Assembly: GCA_034440555.1 (NCBI GenBank)
Contig: JAWXCG010000309.1
Span: forward strand, 1 to 13,036
Length of the DNA stretch: 13,036 bases
Reading direction: 5' to 3'
From: 0-14-3-00-62-12 sp034440555
GTDB taxonomy: Bacteria; Pseudomonadota; Gammaproteobacteria; Xanthomonadales; Ahniellaceae
Positions 8,101 to 13,036 of the stretch are shown in pieces; within the stretch, counting starts at the first letter, position 1, and each line of letters starts with the position of its first letter. The position numbers and the translations under genes were made by a program. Under the pieces are notes generated by a model. It had not been told where the DNA came from, searched no databases, and worked only from the letters and a program-made list of their open reading frames with translations.

Positions 8101-8466
8101 CTCAAACACCGCACCGGTCCAGCGGCTGAGTCCGGCGTGGGTGCCCACCCACAAGATACCTGCCTGGTCTTCGTGCAGAGCATCGATCGCCGTCGAAATC
8201 AGGCCCTGGTCAAGGCCGTAGGCGTCGAAACGGTAGCCGTCGTAGCGGTACAAGCCATCGTCCGTGCCGACCCAGATCAAACCGGTGCGATCCTGCAGCA
8301 TGTGCAATACGGCCGTATTGGCCAACCCTTCCGCAGTGCCGTAGTTGCGCAGTAAGTACTGGCCCTGAGGATAAGTCGGTATGTCGGCCGCGTCCGCACA
8401 AAGATCGCGCGAGCTACCCAGAGCGAGCAGCAGCAAGACAATCCACGTTTTCGGCAATGGGGTCAC
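5161..8466 (-). CDS. Large sensor histidine kinase with periplasmic beta-propeller and Y_Y_Y domains
   Basis: Numbered from the longest possible start (TTG at 8532, 1123 residues). A signal sequence or anchor lies near 29-46. Residues ~60-650 hold repeated two-component-regulator-propeller blades of the GLIWVGTDDGLYRYDG type (84-99, with echoes near 127, 330, 370, 453, 499, 588 and 631). A Y_Y_Y-like beta domain spans ~688-757 and a single membrane helix ~766-784. A coiled coil (~790-860) leads to a dimerisation domain with phospho-acceptor His875 in AGVAHEINNP. The ATPase domain shows Asn1023 (N box), DTGQGI (1051-1056), FDPFFTTKP and GTGLGLS (1077-1083). There is no receiver or DNA-binding domain, unlike hybrid HTCS proteins, so it needs a separate response regulator, which is absent from the window. 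GTG at 8466 is preferred because it starts just before the signal sequence; the TTG at 8532 has no Shine-Dalgarno. The ligand is unknown. Confidence 0.9.
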   Translation of the reverse strand: MTPLPKTWIVLLLLALGSSRDLCADAADIPTYPQGQYLLRNYGTAEGLANTAVLHMLQDRTGLIWVGTDDGLYRYDGYRFDAYGLDQGLISTAIDALHEDQAGILWVGTHAGLSRWTGAVFEPRNALHGLPEGAIVAIAHQAHSIWAATTAGPYVAGADERFQLAVGWPGGEATALCAGKSSVWVAQWRAEAVIWRWRDGVWLNYASPAMQQQERIDAIVEEANGRVFVRSARNLWVLQPGATQFDRMETPRPLIAQRGYLTLGRHGDLWVPTDDAGLLNWDGTKWTVGLRGLLTSTRAMLEDAEGSLWFSSAGLNRILGRGVFHAYGNAQGLTGNVPWVIFRDRRKTLWIGTNAGLARQVGARFEIMPGTEAHTIRSIVEAPDGTFYMSGIPADDLLHFDPETQAVTIQQIAPDNPAKRIYRLLLDPQGMLWAGTEGAGLLQANIRTPRLKFAKVVLPSGTPTEGVSDLHQDQTGRLWLAGQRGLALLEAGTWRRFTTLDGLRNDSIAYVRSTANGDLLIVYFEPLGFARARYEKGQLRVIEHYNDASHGIANKIFIIGEDSRQRIWIGGGRGVDLLGPGGTEHFGNNDGLMGEDTASMAFYAEENGDVWIGAVGGLVRFDAEMYDSLPPLTAPKTALLSVSLGRQRFPADAIGTEVTRTDHSFAARYAGMSFLGEGAMRYRVRLHGLEPEFTISDSREARYAALPPGDYRFEAAAQVGTRGAWGPSANFAFVVRPTWWQSWWLRTLIALLASLLLLLGVRWRFAALRAQNLLLETHVASRTVELSDANRALQHANSSLQGQIEDRSAAELAVQQRNAELQTLNEKLAGAQSQLLQSEKMASVGQLAAGVAHEINNPVGYVYSNFSSLSRYMQSIFSLLQAYQLLEKELPPEHPEVRKMAALKAAIDFDYLVDDTANLLTESREGLERIQKIVKDLKDFSYVDAPEWQLADIHQSLDSTLNVIAHELKYKVELVQEYGTLPKIRCLPFQLNQVFLNLLINASHSIKEHGRITIQTGCNNEQVWVRISDTGQGISEANLKRIFDPFFTTKPIGVGTGLGLSVSWGIVQTHGGSIDVQSELNRGSVFTVFLPIGPPGQAIAS

Positions 8467-8647
8467 TTGCAGCGCCCGATCCTGTGAGTAATTTCGCCTA
8501 TCATGCGCCAACGCGGTTTGTGGGATCGTCAATTAGATTTACGGGCTCATCGCCATGACTGCACGCAGCGGAGCGAGCAAAACGTACGATCAGCAGCAGC
8601 GTGCCTCTGGCATCTTCGCGCTACTTCGTCGAAGATACACCCCCAAC
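8467..8647. other. Divergent spacer between the histidine kinase and tRNA-Arg
   Basis: About 180 bases with no convincing gene. It should hold the kinase promoter (minus) and the tRNA promoter (plus). On the minus strand TTGACG (8532-8527) resembles a -35 box. If that is correct, the alternative TTG start of the kinase is actually promoter sequence. Next to the tRNA, a 7-base inverted repeat ATCTTCG/CGAAGAT (8612-8618 and 8630-8636) overlaps the GATACA (8634-8639) that is the best-placed -10 for the tRNA. Both promoter calls are weak. Confidence 0.3.
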
Positions 8648-8724
8648 GCGTCCGTAGCTCAGTTGGATAGAGCATCAGGCTTCGAACCTGGTGGTCGGGG
8701 GTTCGAGTCCCTCCGGGCGCGCCA
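8648..8724 (+). tRNA. tRNA-Arg (anticodon UCG), CCA encoded
   Basis: A 77-base cloverleaf. The acceptor stem pairs GCGTCCG (8648-8654) with CGGGCGC, followed by G and the genome-encoded CCA (8722-8724). The D-arm GCTCAGTTGGATAGAGC is standard. The anticodon stem TCAGG/CCTGG (first pair U-G) encloses loop CUUCGAA, giving anticodon UCG, which reads CGA arginine codons. The variable loop is five bases and the T-arm is GGGGG-TTCGAGT-CCCTC with one G-U pair. It stands alone, with no neighbouring tRNA in the window, and is followed at once by a T9 tract. Confidence 0.97.
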
Positions 8725-8734
8725 ATTTTTTTTT
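8725..8734 (+). terminator. T9 tract immediately 3' of tRNA-Arg
   Basis: Two A residues follow the CCA with nine consecutive T (8726-8734). Together with the stable tRNA acceptor and T-arm helices this can act as an intrinsic terminator for the tRNA transcript. No separate GC hairpin precedes the T-run, so this is a plausible but not certain terminator. Confidence 0.5.
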
Positions 8735-8781
8735 GAATCATGTTCTGTTTTGAATCGTGTTCTGTTTTGTATCCTGCCTCG
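8731..8781. repeat. 17-bp tandem repeat, three copies, the last degenerate
   Basis: Copy 1 is TTTTGAATCATGTTCTG (8731-8747). Copy 2 (8748-8764) differs by a single A to G. Copy 3 (8765-8781) begins TTTTGTATCCTG and then decays. The array overlaps the T-tract after the tRNA and does not contain any piece of the tRNA 3' end, so it does not look like an integrase attachment duplication. Replication slippage at the tRNA boundary is the simplest origin. Confidence 0.8.
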
Positions 8782-8951
8782 GCAGCGGTGCCAGTAAAAG
8801 CCAATCGCTCCGTGCGATCGCAGGAGTTTTTTGCGCCGTCCCTACATTGTCTGCATAGACGGGTTGCAGCTAAGCACTGCGGGCAGTTTCACCCGCGCCT
8901 GCGTTCGCGTGGTTCGCCCGCTCCCGTAGATCATCGGCTCATCGACGCCCG

Positions 8952-8987
8952 AATCAGGTGTCGCGGTGCATTCGCGCACACCTGGTT
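8952..8987 (+). repeat. Strong hairpin-forming inverted repeat
   Basis: AATCAGGTGT (8952-8961) pairs with ACACCTGGTT (8978-8987) with one G-U pair. CGCG (8962-8965) pairs with CGCG (8973-8976). A single C bulges at 8977 and a 7-base loop closes the helix, giving 14 pairs in 36 bases. No T-run follows on the plus strand, so it is not a standard intrinsic terminator. It may be a REP-like element, a processing site or part of a structured leader. Confidence 0.6.
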
Positions 8988-9100
8988 GAGTGTCGCCAGC
9001 CACAAATTCTGACGTGCCGAGGCAGGTCATCAGCGGTCAGCTTCGATTCGCGGTCACAAGTCGTCCGTATGCGCGAGAATCCTGCGCGGCACGTGCTCGA

Positions 9101-9112
9101 CATTCTAGAATG
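9101..9112. promoter_or_regulatory. 12-bp perfect palindrome with possible rmuC -10 box
   Basis: CATTCTAGAATG is its own reverse complement. TAGAAT inside it (9106-9111) matches TATAAT at five of six bases and would start a transcript near 9118, about 45 bases before the rmuC ATG. No good -35 box lies 17 bases upstream. The palindrome could equally be an operator. Both readings are tentative. Confidence 0.25.
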
Positions 9113-9164
9113 CCCCTGGCAATGCACACTTTGCTGTCGCCCTTGTCTTGGACCAGAGATCCCC

Positions 9165-10697
9165 ATGCAATTTTCCATTTCACATCTGGTGATGGTGTTG
9201 GTCGGCCTATTGGTGGGCAGCTTTGTCACTTGGCTCGTGTTGCGCGGTAGGCGCGAACTGGCATCGGCTGAGGGCAGGGCAGAGGGCGAGGCCGAACGCA
9301 GAGTACTGGCGGAGCAATTGCGCGCGTTGACACGTGATGGCGAGGAGCTTCGCTCACGGCTGGCGAATGTCGATGCGCGGGCGCACTCATTGCAGGCCGA
9401 ACTGTCTGAGCGGGTGCGCGAGGGCGCGCAGTTGGCCGAGCGTGCGGGTCGCCTGCATCAAGTCGAAGCAGCCCTGTTGACGGCGCAGCGCGAGCATTCC
9501 CAGCTCACTGTGCGGATTGCCGAGTTGAGCACGACGCTGGACCAGGAGCGCAACCAGAGCCAGGAAAAACTCGCCTTGATCAATGAGGCGCGCGAGCAGC
9601 TCAGCCACCAGTTCAAATCGCTGGCCAACGAGATACTGGAAGAGAAGAGCAAAAAATTCGTCGAGCAGAATCAGGTCAACCTGGGCCATCTGCTCAACCC
9701 ATTGCAGGAGCGCATCAAGAGCTTCCAGAGCAAAGTCGAGGAAGTGTATGTCAACGAGAGCAAGGACCGAAGCGCACTCGCCGAGCAGGTGAAGATGCTG
9801 ACTCAACTCAACAATACGTTGAGTCTGGATACGCAGAATCTGACGTTGGCGTTGAAAGGCGATCGGAAGGCGCAAGGTAACTGGGGCGAAATCATTCTCG
9901 ACGAAGTGCTGGAAAAGGCAGGACTGCTGCGCGGTCGCCACTACGAACGCCAGTCCAGTGTGAAAAGCGAAGATGGGCAGACTCACGTCATACCGGATGT
10001 GGTGATCCGCTTACCGGGAGACGGCGAACGGCATCTGGTTGTCGACTCGAAGATGACATTGCCCGATTACCGCGCCTTCGCCGATGCCGACACGGAAGAC
10101 GAACGTCAGGCCGCATTGCGACGACATCTGGCGTCGATGCGCGCGCACATGAAAGGTCTGTCGGAGAAGAACTATCAAAGTTTGTACGGACTGAAGTCGC
10201 TGGATTTCGTGGTGATGTTCGTGCCGCTTGAACCGGCGTTCATGCTGGCTGTGACCAATGATCGCGAGCTGTTTCAGCAAGCTTGGGAGAAAAACATTCT
10301 GCTGGTCAGTCCTAGTACTTTATTGTTTGTGGTGCGCACGGTGGCTTACCTGTGGCGGCAAGAAGACTTGAGCCGCAACGCGAAGGAAATCTCCGCGCGC
10401 GGCGCTGAGCTTTACGACAAGCTGGTGGGATTCGTGCATGACCTGCAGCGCGTCGGCGAACGCATTCAACAGGCGCAGGACAGTTACGGCGAAGCGCGGC
10501 GGAAGTTCAGCGAAGGTAGCGGTAATCTGATCGGACAAGCCGAGAAGCTGCGCAAGCTCGGCGTCAAACCCAGCAAGAAGTTACCCGCCACGTGGACTGA
10601 TGCCGCGCAACAGGATATCGCGGAAATCGAAGCAGATGCTGACACAAACGCAGTCGAGCGCGTCGAGCCGCCGGTTGCCGATGAAAACCTGATCTAG
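9165..10697 (+). CDS. rmuC: DNA recombination protein RmuC homologue
   Basis: A 510-residue membrane-anchored protein with a predicted PD-(D/E)XK-type nuclease domain. In E. coli, rmuC loss raises inversion between short inverted repeats, so it limits certain rearrangements; its biochemistry is not established. Residues 8-26 form one membrane helix, and ~30-230 are heptad-rich coiled coil. The conserved core follows: KAQGNWGEIILDEVLE (235-250, with Glu242), IPDVVIRLP with Asp278, and LVVDSKMTLPDYRAF with Asp294 and Lys296, then the SLDFVVMFVP and ILLVSPSTLL blocks. The ATG at 9165 is chosen because it puts the membrane helix at the N-terminus. The frame is open upstream to 8958, but that 69-residue extension is Cys/Arg-rich, crosses the 8952-8987 hairpin and resembles nothing. 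The Shine-Dalgarno is weak. No obvious terminator follows the TAG. Confidence 0.95.
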   Translation: MQFSISHLVMVLVGLLVGSFVTWLVLRGRRELASAEGRAEGEAERRVLAEQLRALTRDGEELRSRLANVDARAHSLQAELSERVREGAQLAERAGRLHQVEAALLTAQREHSQLTVRIAELSTTLDQERNQSQEKLALINEAREQLSHQFKSLANEILEEKSKKFVEQNQVNLGHLLNPLQERIKSFQSKVEEVYVNESKDRSALAEQVKMLTQLNNTLSLDTQNLTLALKGDRKAQGNWGEIILDEVLEKAGLLRGRHYERQSSVKSEDGQTHVIPDVVIRLPGDGERHLVVDSKMTLPDYRAFADADTEDERQAALRRHLASMRAHMKGLSEKNYQSLYGLKSLDFVVMFVPLEPAFMLAVTNDRELFQQAWEKNILLVSPSTLLFVVRTVAYLWRQEDLSRNAKEISARGAELYDKLVGFVHDLQRVGERIQQAQDSYGEARRKFSEGSGNLIGQAEKLRKLGVKPSKKLPATWTDAAQQDIAEIEADADTNAVERVEPPVADENLI

Positions 10698-11047
10698 GTG
10701 CAATCGCATCGGTAAGAGTGTGCGCTGAACGAAACGATTGTGCTGCGGCAGTACCCGTTGGCTGCGCCTCTGCTGACGGCCGCGGCATCAAGTCGCGGTG
10801 ACCAATCCGCGCTTGCCTACCGCGATGCAGCAAGACAGCGGCTGCATAAGCAGCTACAACGCTGTTCCCATGCATGTCATCTGATTTTTATACGAGGCAC
10901 GCATACTGCGATCCTGGCAGTGCGGCGTAGAACCGCAGCCATGGACCATGGACGGTCGAATACCTGTTCACGCGTCGATCAGCGCAGCGAATAGGACCAC
11001 AGTGCCAATCGGCACTCAACGACACCATTGTTCCGGGAGAGACCAGT
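10698..11047. other. Gene-free stretch between rmuC and the PHP gene, with leader hairpin
   Basis: About 350 bases; short frames exist but none has a ribosome-binding site or recognisable content. The most regular element is AGTGCC-AATC-GGCACT (11001-11016), a perfect 6-bp hairpin ending 18 bases before the ribosome-binding site GGGAGAG (11035-11041) of the PHP gene, so it could be an operator or a leader structure. TGCGG/CCGCA arms (10921-10925 and 10933-10937) and a repeated ATGGACC-type motif near 10941 are also seen. No intrinsic terminator for rmuC and no convincing sigma-70 promoter could be identified. Confidence 0.4.
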
Positions 11048-13036
11048 ATGTTGAGTTCGCGTAGTTGCGCGCGTTTGATCGCGCTTGTGCTTGCAGGATC
11101 TACTTTGACGCCGACTGCTTTCGCTGTCAGTCCGGATCATTACGAATTCGAAGCCAGTCTGTACGCTCCATTTCGCGGCGAGTCTCGCGAGGCGCGCGCA
11201 TTCAAACTCAACTTCAATTATATCGATGCGGTCGACCCGTCGACGGTGGCCTGGCGCGTTGAGTTGTTGACGGCTGATGCCGAACGCGTTGTTCGCACTT
11301 GGCGTGGTGAAGAACGTCTTTTCCAGAAACAAGTGGAAGTGCTGGTTCCGTGGGATGGCGCCGGTCACAACAAGCAGGCGTTGGCTCGCGGGTTTTACAA
11401 AGTCCGCATGACGGCGATGTCCGGTGATCCGCTGGCGATGCGCACGCGCCCGGGTACCCTGGAGCAACGTGTCGATGACGCGCTCGCGCACGCCAACGAT
11501 GCAATTGTGCAGGAGTGGGAAGTCCATATCGGCGAGCCAGCCAAGGTCAGCATGCCCGCGTTCCGCGCGCTGCCCAGTGGCGCTGGCGCCGAGAAATCAG
11601 TGGCCGCCATCGCATCGCTGCCGTACACGGTTTATCTGGGCAATCTGCACACGCAGAGCAACGACTCTGATGGCGGCGGGGCGATTCCCGGATGCTCGGG
11701 TTCGCAGTCTGCCCAGACTGGTGCGTTCGGACCCAACGACGGATTCATCTACGCGCGCAATCGTGGACTGGATTTCTCCGCGGCAAGCGAGCACAACCAT
11801 TACTTCGATGGTTCTTCCAACACCAATGCTTCGGCCAGCCCAACCACCGCGAAGAATCGTTATGCCGCTGGCGTTGCCGCGGCAAACAACTACAACGCCG
11901 CTAACCCAGGGTTTCTGGCTTTGTACGGCATGGAGTGGGGCGTCACCACCAATGGTGGGCATTTGAATATCCTCAATGCCACTAAGTTGTTTGCCTGGGA
12001 ATACAACAGCAGCAACCAATTGCTTGGCGATACCTTTGTCGCCAAGAGCGACTACGTATCGTTGTATGCGACGATGCGCAACAAGGGATTCGTCGGGCAG
12101 TTCAACCACCCGTCCTCGTCCGGGCAATTCCTGATTGGATCGACGTCGCTCGCCTACAGTGCCGATGGCGACGAGGTGATGATGCTGGCGGAGGTGCAAA
12201 ATACTTCGGCGTTCTCCAACAACACCACCGAGACGGAGACCAGCCGCAGCACCTACGAGCCGGCGTTCAAGACGTTGCTGGAACGCGGTTATCACATCGC
12301 TCCGGCCACCAATCAGGACAATCACTGCGCCAACTGGGGCGCGAGTTGGACCAATCGCACTGGTGTGCTGATTCCGAATGGCACCGCGCTGTCCAAGACC
12401 GCATTTGTCGATGCACTCAGAGCGCGTCGCGTATTTGCCACCAGCGACAAGAACTCGCAAATCATCCTGACCGCCAATGGTCACCTGATGGGTGAGCGCT
12501 TCAGTCACTCGGGTGCGCTGAATCTGGTGGTGAACTACGCGAACACCAGCGGCCGCTCGGTGTCGCAGGTACAGATTCTTGAGGGCGTGCCGGGTCGCAA
12601 CGGAACCGTGACTACGCTCGCAAGTACGGCGACGCACACGACAACGCCGAGCGTGGGTCAGCATTTCTATTACGCTCGAATCACTCAGGACGATGGCAAG
12701 ATCCTGTGGTCGGCGCCGATCTGGGTCACTCAGACCAGCGGCACGCCAACCAACGTGCCGCCGGTGGCCAACTTCACCTTCGCCACCAGCGCGTTGACAG
12801 CGACGTTCACCAATACTTCGACCGACAGCGATGGCACGATCAGCGCACGCAGTTGGAATTTTGGCGACGGCAGTACATCGACTGCCACCAGCCCCGGCAG
12901 GACCTATGCTGCCGCAGGCACGTACAGCGTCGCCTTGACGGTCACTGACAATGGCTCAGCCAGCCACACGACAACAAAGTCAGTGACCGTTGCCTCGGCA
13001 CCGATAAGCACTGTGTTGATCAATGGCGTGGCAAAA
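11048..13036 (+). CDS. Secreted PHP-family metallohydrolase with PKD domain, 3'-truncated
   Basis: Open in frame from ATG 11048 (ribosome-binding site GGGAGAG at 11035-11041) to the window edge, 663 residues so far. A signal peptide covers about 1-26 (cleavage after AFA). Residues ~50-125 look like a FlgD-type Ig fold (VPWDGAGHNKQALARGFYKVRM). A PHP domain spans ~195-470, similar to CehA/McbA-type metallohydrolases: GNLHTQSNDSDGG (His201), SEHNH (Glu248, His249, His251), GMEWG (Glu296), GGHLN (His305), FNHPS (His354) and QDNHC (Asp424, His426). The first motif has Gln203 where PHP proteins normally have the second His of H-x-H. A beta domain (~485-562) and a PKD domain (~571-648, with WNFGDG at 603-608) follow. 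The final TVLINGVAK resembles the start of a bacterial pre-peptidase C-terminal (PPC) domain. A periplasmic or secreted phosphoesterase or other metal-dependent hydrolase is inferred; the substrate is unknown. Confidence 0.85.
   Translation, partial: MLSSRSCARLIALVLAGSTLTPTAFAVSPDHYEFEASLYAPFRGESREARAFKLNFNYIDAVDPSTVAWRVELLTADAERVVRTWRGEERLFQKQVEVLVPWDGAGHNKQALARGFYKVRMTAMSGDPLAMRTRPGTLEQRVDDALAHANDAIVQEWEVHIGEPAKVSMPAFRALPSGAGAEKSVAAIASLPYTVYLGNLHTQSNDSDGGGAIPGCSGSQSAQTGAFGPNDGFIYARNRGLDFSAASEHNHYFDGSSNTNASASPTTAKNRYAAGVAAANNYNAANPGFLALYGMEWGVTTNGGHLNILNATKLFAWEYNSSNQLLGDTFVAKSDYVSLYATMRNKGFVGQFNHPSSSGQFLIGSTSLAYSADGDEVMMLAEVQNTSAFSNNTTETETSRSTYEPAFKTLLERGYHIAPATNQDNHCANWGASWTNRTGVLIPNGTALSKTAFVDALRARRVFATSDKNSQIILTANGHLMGERFSHSGALNLVVNYANTSGRSVSQVQILEGVPGRNGTVTTLASTATHTTTPSVGQHFYYARITQDDGKILWSAPIWVTQTSGTPTNVPPVANFTFATSALTATFTNTSTDSDGTISARSWNFGDGSTSTATSPGRTYAAAGTYSVALTVTDNGSASHTTTKSVTVASAPISTVLINGVAK

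Larger units (their letters stand above)
8782..9164. other. Gene-free stretch upstream of rmuC, rich in inverted repeats
   Basis: About 380 bases without a convincing coding region on either strand. Short frames here lack ribosome-binding sites and family resemblance. It contains GCGGGC/GCCCGC arms (8879-8884 and 8916-8921), a strong hairpin at 8952-8987 and a perfect palindrome at 9101-9112. It probably holds the rmuC promoter; an undescribed small RNA or leader is possible but unproven. Confidence 0.5.

Noticed and set aside
8725..8781. Phage or island attachment site at the tRNA 3' end
   Set aside because: No duplicated tRNA 3' segment, integrase or foreign cargo follows; the repeat unit is unrelated to the tRNA sequence.
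8731..8781. CRISPR-like repeat array
   Set aside because: Units are directly adjacent with no spacers and the last is degenerate; no cas genes are present.
8555..8797. Plus-strand 80-residue frame across the tRNA
   Set aside because: It reads straight through the tRNA cloverleaf (VAQLDRASGFEPG-type artefact) and has no ribosome-binding site or family resemblance.
8547..8804. Minus-strand 85-residue frame containing GGTRTPDHQVRS and LYPTELR
   Set aside because: This is the antisense of the tRNA-Arg gene, a well-known source of spurious protein annotations.
8958..9164. N-terminal extension of RmuC to an upstream start
   Set aside because: The extra 69 residues are Cys/Arg-rich, cross a strong hairpin and would place the membrane helix internally; the family starts with the helix.
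10740..10994. 84-residue plus-strand frame after rmuC
   Set aside because: No ribosome-binding site, odd composition and no recognisable motif; treated as intergenic.
11597..12664. Long 355-residue minus-strand frame opposite the PHP gene
   Set aside because: It lies wholly antisense to a clearly conserved PHP-family coding region; GC-rich codon bias on the real strand readily opens this frame.

Overview
The window is GC-rich bacterial chromosome. Its gene content (bifunctional HisIE, an mtnB-mtnD-mtnC methionine-salvage cluster, a Tat-exported high-potential iron-sulfur protein, a periplasmic beta-propeller histidine kinase, RmuC, and a secreted PHP/PKD protein) suggests a gammaproteobacterium, most likely of the Lysobacterales/Xanthomonadales. 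The lineage is an inference from family distribution; no search was possible. No transposase, integrase, phage gene or CRISPR array is visible, so this reads as ordinary chromosome with a few unusual accessory proteins.

Layout. (1) 1-1261, plus strand: the 3' end of hisIE, then after 4 bases a cytoplasmic glycerophosphodiester phosphodiesterase. (2) 4661-1285, minus strand: a tightly packed operon mtnB > mtnD > mtnC > membrane-anchored C13 (legumain/caspase-fold) peptidase. mtnB/mtnD overlap by ATGA and mtnC/peptidase by TGATG. MtnB, MtnC and MtnD carry out three consecutive steps from methylthioribulose-1-phosphate to the 2-keto acid of methionine; the peptidase is an unexpected fourth member. 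(3) 4662-4831: a divergent control region with a perfect 9-bp inverted repeat containing an FNR/ANR-like site, upstream of the HiPIP gene (4832-5164, plus). (4) 5161-8466, minus strand: a very large sensor histidine kinase (periplasmic propeller, Y_Y_Y domain, one membrane segment, coiled coil, kinase core) with no response regulator in view. Its stop codon shares the palindrome TTAA with the HiPIP stop. (5) 8648-8724: tRNA-Arg(UCG) with encoded CCA, a T9 tract, and a three-copy 17-bp tandem repeat. (6) 8782-9164: a gene-free, hairpin-rich stretch leading to rmuC (9165-10697). (7) 10698-11047: a second gene-free stretch, then an exported multidomain PHP-family metallohydrolase that runs off the window end (11048-13036).

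The points most worth a second look are the protease translationally coupled to methionine salvage, the secreted PHP enzyme whose first metal motif reads H-T-Q instead of H-x-H, and the FNR-like palindrome between mtnB and the HiPIP gene. No clearly new multi-gene system could be demonstrated from sequence alone.
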